DNA from: Chaunax sp. Z400 | Taxonomy: Eukaryota > Chordata > Actinopteri > Lophiiformes > Chaunacidae | NCBI GenBank assembly: GCA_037577475.1 | Contig: CM075184.1 | Coordinates: 11,427,594 to 11,491,593 of the forward strand | Length of the DNA stretch: 64,000 nucleotides | Direction of reading: 5' to 3' | Shown here: positions 10,721 to 23,300 of the stretch, one piece after another | How the letters are laid out: every line of letters begins with the position of its first letter | Numbering within the stretch: position 1 is the first letter of the stretch | Program-made: the position numbers and the translations under genes | Notes under the pieces: model-generated | Seen by the model: the letters and a program-made list of their open reading frames with translations, nothing else | Told to the model about the DNA's origin: nothing | The model's database searches: none

Positions 10721-12990
10721 TTCTATAGGGATCTTTTACATTTTTGGAATACCATAACTGGCTAGATAATATCAGGACACTATAGGGGCATTTATGTGTA
10801 GTTGGTGCAGCACCAATACATTTGAAGCTATAGGTGAGTTGATGTTTTTCAGGTTTTAGTGTGCTGTCACTGAGGACATAATTTTTTTAAATTATCTTTA
10901 CATTTAATGTCAATTAATTAATTAATTAATTAATCATTGTATTTATTTATCCAATAAACAGTGACAAGGAAACTTCAATGATCTGCTTTACCAGCAGAAC
11001 TGAAATGATTAGTAGTTGATTTATTGATTATACGCACTTGACAGATTAATAGGCAACTATTTTGATTATCATTATGTAAATACACTTGCTCTAGCTTCTT
11101 AAATGTGAAAAAATGTTTTTGATTTCCAGCCTTTTATCATATTAAACTAAATATTTTGGGATTTTGGACTTGATAAAATAACAAATTTAAGACATCACAA
11201 TGGCCCCTGGGAATTTACTATTTTGCCAACATTCTATATACAAAATAATTAACTCATTATTAAATATGTAAATATAAAAATAAATCCCTCCCTTAATTAA
11301 TTATAAAAATAACTTTTAGCCCTGAAAAAAGGCTGCCATTATAATACACACACAAAAAAGCTGTATTTTGAATCAATACTGAGCTGAAACAAGTTTCCCA
11401 TTGTTATATGCTGTACCTTTATCAATGTGGTCATCTCAGTCAAAAGAATCTAACAAAACAAGTCTGAGAGGCATCAGTGAGAAGCCACTAGATTGCCAGC
11501 AGTTATTTCCTAACTAGATAAACCAGAGATGCCTTCATAACAATTTAGTCTGACTGAAGGAGCGCAGCTTCAAGTCTCTCTGACAGGTGCCCTGAGGTCG
11601 ATGCTGGTGCCAAAAACATCACAGTATGGATGTAAGTAACTAAAATCTGATGGTTCTTGGAGAAAATAGCATGACTGTGGTGAAATATAGGGGAACACAT
11701 ATTGATGTCAGTAGATGTGAGGTTACGTGAACCTCGACGGCTAACATTGAATGGAAAAAGCTGAACGTCTGTCGTCCTGGCCATGGTATGTTCGTTTGAT
11801 TCAAAACCTCGAAATTCAATCATATTATTGCAAATTTAAACTTAAATTATTGTAAACTTAGAAAGGCCTTAAAGGCCCATTCATGCCAGGAGAAAAGATG
11901 ATTTGAAAGATTTTTGAAATCGTGAAAGATATATTGTTTGCACAAAATGAAACTTGTGGTAGATGGGTTGGGCATGTAGTGAAGAAAACCCATTAAAATT
12001 TGCAGTGGAGCTAACGACCTACCCTATTAATTTTGATAGCTTTATTATCTGTATGTACATCTCTATATCATTCTCTTTCAGTGTACCTTATAATTATTAT
12101 CACAATGTTATAGAAAACAAATTGCTGGCTCTGCCTCAAAATCTAATCACCTCTTTCCCATTCCAAGGGCCACCTGTCTAGAAAACATCTTTTTGTGATA
12201 GCTTTTTGAGAGATTCAGCTAAGAAACAAACAAACATGAATGAAAACAAAACCTTCTTGGTGGAGGTCGTAACACAATTTCATTTTGGTAAAGGGTTTCA
12301 TAAACTTTCACAAACTCAATAGAGTGCATACCTCCATTAAGGCACAGCAGTTCTTAGAGCCAAATTACAATATAAGTTTAAAACACAATTCTGTTCTCTG
12401 TCTGAATAAATTAAGTTTCTGACAGTTTATGTTAGAAAATGTAATTTTTTTGTCCAATGAAGAAATCCCTTATCTTTTTGCTTAGCATGGAAATAAAAAA
12501 AACTTGAAGTACAAATAAAATATTGTATTCAGCAAGGTTATATTATAAGTCACCCAAAAGAAAAAGTGAGAATACAGTTAAAATGCAGAAATACAATAAA
12601 CACATACTTATATAATGTACTTTACTAATTTAAAAAGTTGTCTTGCATTAGGGAATAATCATATGACTTAAATTTCACCTACAAGTATTCAAACAGTATC
12701 TAGAATAAACATTACATATCTCCTGGATCTAGTTCCATAACACCAAAGAATCTCTGCTTCTATTTGTTTAATACATTCTGAATCAGTGTCAGCTGTAGTT
12801 ACAAAAACGGTGGTTGTTGCAGTTTTCTAGGCCTACTAGTTATATACGATTGATTCCCATAACATGATATATTACGTTTCAAGGCAGTTTGAGTGGAGGA
12901 TCAGACAGTAACTGCAGTTCAGTGATTTAATGACAGAAAGGTGCAGTTTACAGGCAAAATATTGTCCATGAATAAAATAGCAAAATCCAA
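10721..12990. other. no gene recognised
   Basis: AT-rich sequence with a TTAA tandem run (10915-10934) and no convincing coding exon. Confidence 0.4.
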
Positions 12991-12999
12991 AATTCATCA

Positions 13000-13560
13000 G
13001 TAAACTGAACAGGACATGTAACAGAAAATCCAAATCAAAAGTTACTTGACCAAAATATGAGACCAGGGAAAAATGAAAACACAGGCAGAGGAACATTTGG
13101 GGACCTTTACATGGAGCACAAAGGACACTAGGAATCACAGGAACAACAGCCTTGAATGAGTGATAAGACATCAACAATGGACTGACAATGAACAGGGGGA
13201 ATCACAGACTAAATAAACTGAGTGAGGAGACAAACAGGTGGCACAGGGAGGAGTAGACAATGAGAGCCAGGTGAAAATAATCAGACACTCAAAGAAGAGG
13301 GAAAGATGGAGAGCAAAAACTTAAAGGCGAAGACACAAGGTGCAACAATAAACGAACCTAGATGGAGAATACATGAGCACAGAGGGAGAGAGAATGATCA
13401 TAACTGACAACAAAGACTGAAAAAAACAGGGGAACCAATGGGACAAAACAAATGGCAAGAAAATAATACAGGAAATGTAAAGCACACGACATGACACGAG
13501 AACTCTGCTTAGAAAATAAAACAGGAAATGATGAACTAAATGCAGAACATGATATATGTC
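13000..13560. repeat. dispersed repeat related to 33842-34990
   Basis: Purine-rich sequence with phrases shared with the repeat in intron 21 of the transporter: CAGACTAAATAAACTGAGTG against CAGACTAAATACACTGGGAG, CACAGGGAGG, and AAAATAAAACAGGAAA. Resembles LTR-type sequence common in fish, but no terminal repeats were placed. Confidence 0.5.
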
Positions 13561-15539
13561 CGAGAATATATTTCAGCTCACCACATGGTTCTCCACATAG
13601 TTATAGCCCATAAGAGGTTCCCTAAGAGATTTCATTGGAATATTACATTTCAAGATTTTTTTTTTTTTATTGAAAATGCCCCAAATGTTGAATTACATTT
13701 TTTTTTAAAACAACCTTGATCCAGATTTCAGATCTCAGATCTCAGACCCCCTCCCTGGAATTTCATAAATTTAGTTTTTAACCTTTTGAGTAATCATGTT
13801 GAGAAGTGAACAAAGACAAACAAAAGTGAAAACATAAGCTCCTTGGTATAAAACAGGTAAAAAAAACTAATATGTGTCAGTGTCTGGGTCCTTGACATGA
13901 AAATGTTGTGGAAACACTGATCTAACCATTGGAACAATGAAGCTGTGTGGTCTACTGTACGTCTTCAGAATTACTGCTTCCCATCATACATCTGAAGTTA
14001 TGAGATTCTATATTTAAAAAGCTGATTAAAATCCAGTTTTGACACATGCACTCTCATGTGGACATAAAACACACACACCATCATTTATTTTGTAAATTTA
14101 GAAATAAACAAATGTTAATGAATATGGAATTCTTGCACAAGTTTTCATTCTGCATTTGGATTAAACAGTTTTTGTCATTCAGTCTCATGCCATTGTAGTA
14201 AGTTGGTCTGATGGATCATATTGTCCTCCAAACAAGTGAGGAGGGGCATTTACCTCTGAACAAATCAACCTTTGGTCTCCATAAATGTGACTTGTGTAAG
14301 GTAGAGTAAAATGTTGCTCCATTGTGACTCTTTGATTCATTAACACACTGCAGTGAGACTTCGTTCTCCTCCACACAGGTATAGTTTCTCTTCACTCCTT
14401 TACTGCAAGTGTTTCACTCAAATCCGTGAAAATAAGTTTGTATTGTTTAGTTTCTTATTGTTGTACTGTATGAATTTAGTTTCGCTAAATCAATTTATGT
14501 TTTGGTTGTGTCACTTTATTTAGATTTTCCTGGTATAATCCAGTTAAATTTGGGTTTAACTTTATTTTAAACTGTTTTGATTAAAGTTATATTATTTATT
14601 TTAGCTTTGTTTGGCTGAGTACTTAATGTTTTGAGATAACTGAAAAATAAAGTTACAGGACATCCAAAGAGGAAATGTACAAAAACTACTCTACTACTTA
14701 GTGTTACGACACTGAGTTTCATATGATTGCTATGTTGAGATGAATAGTTACTCTCACCTCAGGACTTCTGACAGAGGAGCTGCTTCATTGTCACTCGTGT
14801 GTGACAACGCTGGTTTTGCTGTCTGTGGTTTTGTGTGGTTTTTGCTGTTGCTGGCCTGTATTGGAGTAAAAGGAATATACCAAATCTTTCTTTTAGAGCC
14901 ACCATATATTTATAATTGTTACATGATGCCAGATGCAGGTTTTACAACTCAGAATGACTCCATCCACATTCCATGTGAGGTTGTATTGGCTAATGAGCTC
15001 TTCATAAATTTTATGCAATGTGATGCAAAGGTCACATGGACCCATTTTCAGAAATTTAATGTGTGGACAAAATATGAATGGATTCGAGAGCTAGAGAGAG
15101 ATATCTCTAAATGTTTTCAACAGAATTCCATGAAATTTTGTGGAGTGATGGATGCAGGCCAACGGAAAAGTTGAGTTGACAGATATTTCAACATATTCTC
15201 AATAAATAATAAGCAGTAAGTGCCAATGAAAAACAAAAAAGTTAATTTTGCTATTTATGGTAAAATATTAAGAAATATTTAAATTTACATATGTATAGAA
15301 TGTTTCAATGTAAATGAATTTTTTTCTATATAAATAATTATAATTGATGTAAATAAATGTTGAACAGTATTTCAGTCAGGAGGGACAAGTGAATGAACAT
15401 GGTTTGTGATAATTAGTCATAAAGTCTTTGGCACTTAGACTCTTCTGATTGAAGGGCATCTGCCCTGAGCAGCAGTAAGATTAATCCAGTCCAGACACAG
15501 GTGGTGGTGGTGGCTGATGACTCTGCTGAGAATTCTCTG
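13561..15539. other. no supported gene; one open frame of doubtful value
   Basis: A 144-codon frame at 14740-15174 (+) is the longest here. It has one hydrophobic stretch but no family match, no splice partners, and its last 20 codons fall in a piece of the CCTTGGCGG repeat (15105-15170, TTCCATGAAATTTTGTGGAG). I therefore do not call it a gene. Confidence 0.4.
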
Positions 15540-17045
15540 CAGAATTGATTGGTGGCAAATTGACTCAACAGCACCCCCTAAAATATTTCAAAGAAGCAGT
15601 TCCAGGCCGTGCTTTTCACCTAGAAGCATTAAACTAGGTACAGATGTGTATCTTAGGATATTCTATTAAAAAAAGTCTGCTGGAGCCATGACCTAAACTC
15701 AACAGGAAGTCGGCCATTATAAAATTTACGGTGAAATTTAGATGTATTTCTTCACCCTTTTCAGGTATGATACTTTGTACTGTCCTCGCTATATGTTCCG
15801 TATACAACTTGACAGTCAGATAAACGCTTTCTTAACATCAAGACTCTGAAGACAGCTGTTCTCTCATCCACAGGTTTATTGACGTTGCAAAGGTGAAACT
15901 AAAACACAAAGAAAGTTTCATTTACTCCATTTGCTTTTAACATGTACAAATATACAAATTGTAAATATAACAACTCAATCATTAACATAAACTAAATGAA
16001 TTAAATTCTACTGTTCTACTGTTTTTATTACCCTTTTTTAAACTTCAAACTTAACATTACATCATGTCTTAACATGTAATCATTACCATATTTGTTAATT
16101 TATTTGTATTTATCCTACTATGAACTTTCAGTAGCCAAAGAATAATATGGGCGATAGCAACAGTACTTAAGTAGCTTACTCACATCAAACTTCACAAAAC
16201 GTAACAGCATTCCAAAAATAACCATCTAGATTGCAGATAACAATGAAACAATCAATACATACCCACGATGCTACCAAAGGCTTAAGATGTATGCAGATGT
16301 CACTGGATTAACTCAGGTGATTAAACAGCATTTGTCTCTGCCATGCTGACTTACTTCCTGATTACTTGTCACGTGACACAAGTACCTCGCTCTCTATTAC
16401 CGACAAGCTGTGGCTCTTAAAGGGATAGCAACACAATACAGGAACACATTATTACTTTAGAAAGCAAATTAACTTTGTTGTAACAAAACATACTTCCTCC
16501 TACAGTTTTGATCAGATCAACTTCAAATTTCATCATTGCCATCCCAACAAGATAAGGATGAAAAGTTAGTAAGGTTTTTGCATAACTTAAAAGGTTTGCC
16601 AAAGGTTTTGATGTTTCGCCATGAAACAAGAAGTTGTTGTGAGTCCACTGTCCATGATCCAATACAACCCAAACTCGTCATGTTGGATGACAGTCCCACC
16701 CTGAAGACATCTACACAAAAATATTGAGTAACAATAATAGCCCCACTTGCTGGCAAATGCAAAAATATCTCAGGTGATAAAGTTCATTTGATTTATCTAA
16801 AATTTTCATGGTGTGATATTCACAAGATATAATCAAGGAGGATTTAAAATTACTAAGTGTTGTCTAGCACCACATAATTGACAAAAAAAGGTAAATCACA
16901 ATCCTTTCCTCTGTGTCCATAATGTATGCAGAGCTGTGTTTACCTTTGGGTGTACAGTACCGAGGCCAACGCTGGCGCACTTCCCGATGGGCACACACCC
17001 GATGGGCAAACACTCCCGAAGGGCCCCCATTCAACACTGCTTGCT
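15540..17045. repeat. dispersed fish repeat, split by a possible insertion
   Basis: The left part (15568-15740) carries AGCACCCCCTAAAATATTTC and GGAGCCATGACCTAAACTCA with ACAGGAAGTCGGCCATT, and the right part (16490-17040) carries GATCAGATCAACTTCAAATT and GGCCAACGCTGGCGCACTTC. These belong to one long repeat type familiar from teleosts. Sequence of different look (about 15820-16490) separates them and may be a later insertion. Confidence 0.5.
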
Positions 17046-17261
17046 ATAGCTGTTTTTCATTGTCATTGATGATGTGCTTCTGATTTACTAAAAGCTTTTT
17101 CTGTGCCTTGATCTAGAAACTAGTGCTCCCATTATAAATACATTCTCAAATAATCTTTGACAAACTTTTAGGGCGTTGAATTATTCATGTGCTTTCCTTC
17201 TGACCTATAATGTTGTTACGTTTGGCAGAAGAGCAAGAAAAGACTGCAGGTCCAGATACAG

Positions 17262-17360
17262 ACTATTATAAATCATTAAGCTACATGTTTTTGAATTAAA
17301 TATCGTGCTGGCTGATGAAATTATAACTTTACTTGCTTGTTGCACACGGTACAGGACGAA
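17262..17360 (+). promoter_or_regulatory. possible core promoter or 5' UTR of the abcc12-like gene
   Basis: A TATAAAT motif lies at about 17264-17270, some 90 bases before the start codon, which would allow a short 5' UTR. Alternatively the ACGGTACAG just before GACGAAATG (17355) could be a splice acceptor for an upstream non-coding exon; the sequence alone does not decide. Confidence 0.35.
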
Positions 17361-20300
17361 ATGAAGGCTGACCTTTCTCTGGAGAAGAACGATACACAAG
17401 AAGTCTCTGTTGTAAGTCGAGAACAAACAGCAGCTTCCACTGACCAGTTCACATGTTGCTGTCACTGCCTGACATCTTTTCCTCTCATATTGTTTCTCCT
17501 ACATCCTGTGTTGTAGTTGTGAATGTGTTTGATCCTGCATTAGACACTTTTGTAAAAAGGCCCTCTTTAACTCCCTTTTCTCTGTCTATTTGTATTTACG
17601 TCTCTAAAGGATGATGGTTTCCAAGGGAGAACCAAACCTGAGGTCTCCGGTGCTGATCTGGACAACAGTGAAAGAGACTACCCTCCACAAGTCAAAAAAT
17701 ACCACCAGAGCCTTCAGAACCTCAAACTCTTCCGCTGCTCCTCACCATAGTTAGTGTTTTTGTTGATGTTAATCTGTTTGGATGCACTTAATCAATTCAC
17801 TTTAGTGGACAAATAAAATAAGCTATCTATCTAATTTAAAGGCTTCTATGGCTGCTCCATGTTTTAACCCATAGCAGAGATTATATTGGCTGATGTTTCC
17901 TTGTCTAGCTCCCACCCTGTCGACAATGCAGGTTTTCTGTCCTTTACAACCTTTTCCTGGATGACCCCCATGATGTGGTCCATATTCAGGAATAGGCTGG
18001 ACATGAGCACCCTCAGCCTGTCACCTTTTGACAAAGCCGACGCCAGCGGAGAAAGGTCTGACACTCTTCTTGCTGATTCAGGGGGTGAAACACTTCTCTA
18101 CTGTCATTTGAAAGTACAGTAGATTTGATATATGACAGTTCTAGTTGCTGAAATTCATGTCTGGAAATGGAATCATGGCAAGTGAAACTATTAAGAACAG
18201 GGAATGTCTGTGGTGTATTTCATGAAAGTTGTTGGTGTTTTACTTCATAATGAATTATCCAGGCTAACACTGTTGACTCTGATTTTATGTTGTGCAGGCT
18301 CATGAGAATCTGGGAGGAAGAAGTGGCAAAGGTTGGCCTGGAGAAGGCCTCTTTGGTTCGAGCGATCGTCCGTTTTCAGAGAACCAGGCTGATTTTTTCT
18401 GTCATAATTGGTGTCCTCGCCATGGTGGCAGCGTTTCTAGGCCCGGTAATTTTCCTTTCAACAGCAACTAATGACCTCCTCTGAAGTTTGTCCTAACATC
18501 ACATTTATTGATGGGAGGAGCCTTCAAAGTCTTGGTTAAAGGAATAGTTCACCCAAAAATGAAAATTCAGTCATTCACTCACTGATGTAAAAAACAAAAC
18601 AGAAAAATAAACAGAAAAATAAACATAAAATGACGGTTTGTATGGCATAATCCAAATCTCTGCAGGTCCAGAGATCCCAAATTAAGTTGAAAAAACATAG
18701 TGTGCACCTTCTGAAGTTGGTGTACAAGCTTGAGCGAATGTACCAGCACTACTATAGACAGTTTAGTGTAGAGGCTACAGTAAAGATTTTAGCTTAAAGA
18801 AGGTCTTATGAATGTCTTTGCAATGTTTCTATTAGTATCTTTGTGATAAAATGCCATAGAAACATGCTTTAAATGTTACTTGAATCCGTAAACTCTCCTC
18901 TTCCATGTCCTTACTCCATTGAGATGACGTGACTCACAGTTACCTTCACAGGGTGCAGAGAAAAGAGCTTGAAACCCTCATCCTCCTCGTGCCTAATTTT
19001 TTTTTCTGTCGGATTTTTATGTAAAGTAAACATTTGATAAAAACACAGTTTTTATACTCATTTTACATTTGCATACATCTTTAAGCTTCATATGTGATAT
19101 GATTATTCAGTTCAATTTATCTCAGTCCCTCTAACATTTGGTAAAAGTAGAGTGACTGAAAACACTTTTACTCAGAACACAATATTACAAAATGCTATTT
19201 GAGACAGTTATTATACATTTATCTATTTCATCCAAATACAGAATTTCACTGCCTCTGTGAACCGAGGACTTTGATAAAAACTGCATCAAGCACCAAAACA
19301 GTTCATCCACATGAGTAAAGATGTGTTTTAAGAAAATACTTGAAGGATTTCAAAATCAGAATTTAACTCTTCAGGTTCACTTTACACATGGGAGCCTCAT
19401 CTTACAGAAAGATGAGATTGTGCTGTAGATTTTTGTATGAAACACTGCACTGTATGCAAACACATTAAAAAGGCAAATCTGAGATGATATGAAGCAAGAA
19501 AATAGAACCTAGAGGGCTTAATCAATTTGGGACCTTGGGGCTTTCAGAGCCCAGGGCTTTTCCACCGTTTGAGCTGTGTTATTTTATGTTTATTTGTTTT
19601 TTACATTTAAAAGAAATCCCCAGTTGTTTCAGTTGTTTAGAAGAATGCTGCAATGCTCCAGAAATATTTTGAGAATGAATTTTCTTTTTGGGTGGAAACT
19701 ATGTAACAAAATTGGTGGCTAAAGCCCAGGAAAGAGAAATGCAGTGTATTATCATGGATGCTTTTATTAATGGCAAAAGAACACAAATGCTGTCAGTGTT
19801 TAATGTTCTTTTCAAATATTTTTCTATCTGTCTTTTCAGGCTGTTCTGGTCCGTAAGATCCTAGCATATGCTGATCACCCGGAGCAGTCCACATTATTGT
19901 ATGGTGTTGGTCTGGCCGTCGGTTTGTTTACCACAGAGTTTTTCAAGGCCTTCTTCATATCTTTACTGTGGGCACTGAACCTGCGCACTGCAGTCAGACT
20001 AAAGGGTGCCTTCTCTTCAGTGGCCTTTCAGAAAGTGATTTCTCTGCGGGTGCAAACTGGCATTTCAATGGGAGAGGTAAAAAGCCTGTGTTATATAGAC
20101 GCAGTAAGGATCAGTGCTTATTTGATGTAGTTTACCCACATCTCTTAAGGAGTTTTGCTGAGTGATCTTGATTTGGCAGGTCTTTATCCATCAGAATAGT
20201 TTTTTCCATTATTTGTAATATCTGCCTACACTTGTTGGGCAGTAGAATGTATTGTAAAGACTTATATTTTTACAGCCCTGTACATAGCAAACACATCATG

Positions 20301-23300
20301 ACAACTCATTTGTAACACGTCTTAATGTTTTGTGGAGTTTACCATGTAAACTGGGACCAGTCTGAGACAAAGTCAAGGATGGTAGCATTTCTCCTCACCT
20401 GCTGGCAAGTGCAGTGAAGACAGACATAAAATAATGTGGTTGTTATTATGTATCAATATGAAATATTGTCAAATGTGTATAACCATGTTTCTCTTCTCTC
20501 TCCTGCCCAGTTGATCAATGTTTTGAGCAATGATGGCCACAAGTTATTCGAGGCAGTAGTGTTTGCGAGCTTTCTGCTGTCTGCACCAGTCCTGTTTTTT
20601 ATGTGTATCATTTATTCCTGCTTCGTTCTGGGCTACACCGCACTAACTGGAGTCTTCATCTATCTCATCTTCATCCCTGTACAGGTTTGTTTATATGTGT
20701 GTGTGTGTGAGTGTGTGTGTGTGTGCATGCGTGCTGTCCAGATTAGATTATCTGTGCTATATAGCCTAAATAATGTGCTACAGTATGTCTAACCTTATTT
20801 TTCTGCAGTTTGTTTATCTACTGGGTTAATATTTAATAGGATTAAAAGTATTTTCCTGAACTAATTCTGCCACAAATACAGCCCAAAATGCTGCTTATTT
20901 TCCATTGTCATTAATATTAATATTGTTTGTTTTCTGCTCTCAGCTTTTAATGGCCAAGTTCATTAACAAGTTCAGATGGAAAGCCATGGTGTTAACTGAC
21001 AGCCGTGTTCGCACAATGAATGAGATTCTGAGCAGCATCAAACTTATCAAGATGTACGCCTGGGAAGATTCCTTTGAGGAGAAGATTGCAAGTATGATTT
21101 AGGAGGCCGCATGCTGTATTCCACTCAGATAGGTTTTTAATTTTTCTTCTATTTCAAATAACAGAGGCATCATTCATACCGTCCCCTTTGTGTAAACAGA
21201 AAACCAATCCTGAAAGGTACAAAATTGTTTCATGGTTCAGAAATGGCACTGTAAAACGTTTCTGTAAATTTACAGTGAAATCTGAACAGTATTCTGCTGT
21301 AATAATGTCATACAGCGACATATTGCTTTAACTACAATGTAATCTGGGAAGACTAATGTGTGATTACAGAACCTTAAGAGAATTATTTACAGGAATGTGC
21401 TGTAAACTTAACTGTAAACAGGAGAGCATCATGGGAAGGTGAAAGAAAAATTTGGGAACTAAACTTTGGAAATTAACGGACATCCTACAGCCTTTTGTCA
21501 GATTTCACTAACTCACTCAGTGATTAAAATAATAATACACTAATGCAAACTAAACTGCTGTTGTTCTGCATCAGGCTTATTAAAAACAGTTGGTTCGATC
21601 TTCCTTTTTCACAAAAACAAATTTGTCACCGTGACTTACCAAATATTGCTCGTCATTTCAATACATATTTGTCAATCTTTCAAAAGAACCAAACTAAGAA
21701 AAGTAAACAGGCAGGTTTATTCAGTTCTTATTTTGCTTGTGTTGCTTTGTTTGTTGTTTTGTTTGATAAATATTTAAAAAGGAACTGAACAATGAATATT
21801 ATCCTTTTGACATATATTATTATTAATAATAATAATAATAATAATAACAATAAGTCAGGTTATGTTATTATGTTCTTTAGACATTTTACAGTGACACTCT
21901 TTAATAAGCAATAAATACTGTTTACATACCTAAAATATACAGTAATTTACCGATTATAACTTTACAATCATACAGTAATGAACTATACTGTATATTTATT
22001 TCTAGTAATATACTGCTATTCTAAAATACAGTAAGAAACTGTAAAGAATAAAGTTCTTTACAGGTGAAGCTGATGCCAGCTACTTATTCTAGAGGTTTTA
22101 CAGTGTGGGATTTTTTAAAGCAATGGGGAAAATGTGCCCATTTGGCCTGCACCTTCCATCTGAACCCGCCCACATACAATAGTATCTCTGCCCTTTCCTC
22201 CACTCATTCAAGTTTTCCTTGTGTGTTGTAATGTGCTTCATGGCATCTAGATTCATTTCTCATCAGTTTGTCAACATTTTGTCAACTACTGTTTGAACTC
22301 ATGTCAGAAGATGCTACACTCTTATATAAGTAGGGGTGTGCGATGTTGACAAAAAATTATATCTTGGATGGAGGATGATCCACATCTTGCAACAAAGTCC
22401 AATGACGTGGACGGCGAGGCTGCTGGTGTCTCTGAACAGCCAGCATCAGGAAACAAAACACTTGTTTTTTAACACACTTTTCAGTCATGCTAACTTTACT
22501 TTGTGGTGTGCTGACCATGTACTTCCTATGCCTACCTACTGTATGTTGTGTCCATGACACACAGAAAAATGATTGGAGATATCATCTTAGAGGATACACA
22601 TTGCACATCTCCTCTATTTCATATCAAAATCTTTTGGTCAGTTGTGACGTTTGGTGTTCTGCCAGGCTATAAATTGAACCTGACTAAAGATTGCTTTTTC
22701 CAGTTAACCAATTGGCCATGGATTCTAATCTTAAGCACTTCCCATTTCAAGTAAAGTTGATTTCTTTCACTTACTCAAAGCACTGTTTAGACATGATTTT
22801 AATCCTTTAATGGACTGAACTAAACAAGATTTGATGTAAAATCTACCAATCTCTCTTTCAGGATGTATTAACTCAGTTAAAATGACTACCAAGGTTGTCA
22901 TAATGTTTTCAAATGCCTATTTTAATTGTTTTTTAAAAGACTCAATGAAATTATTTCTTCCTTTATTTGCAACAGAAAACCTGTGCGGATTTGCAAATAT
23001 TATTAAACTCTCAATTTGGCTCTCTACATTCTGAAAATGTGGGGGTCCAGTCTTGTCCACAATTGAATTACATTCAAGTCTACATTCAAGATATGCTTAT
23101 ATCCTTGATTGGCTCTTCCTTTCTGCTGAACTATCCTTACAAGTTCAAAGATTTGCCATGAAACATTATACAATGTTTGCTAAATGTCCCTATATGCACT
23201 TGCGACATGCACTGTAGACCATGCACTTTCGATCATTTAAATAAGGCGTTAGGACTGCCAGGGGCTAAAATGTGTTTGCACTGTGCATCAATGATCAGCA

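Noticed and set aside
14740..15174. Open frame of 144 codons with a hydrophobic stretch
   Set aside because: No family match, no partner exons, and its 3' end overlaps a repeat piece found elsewhere in the window.
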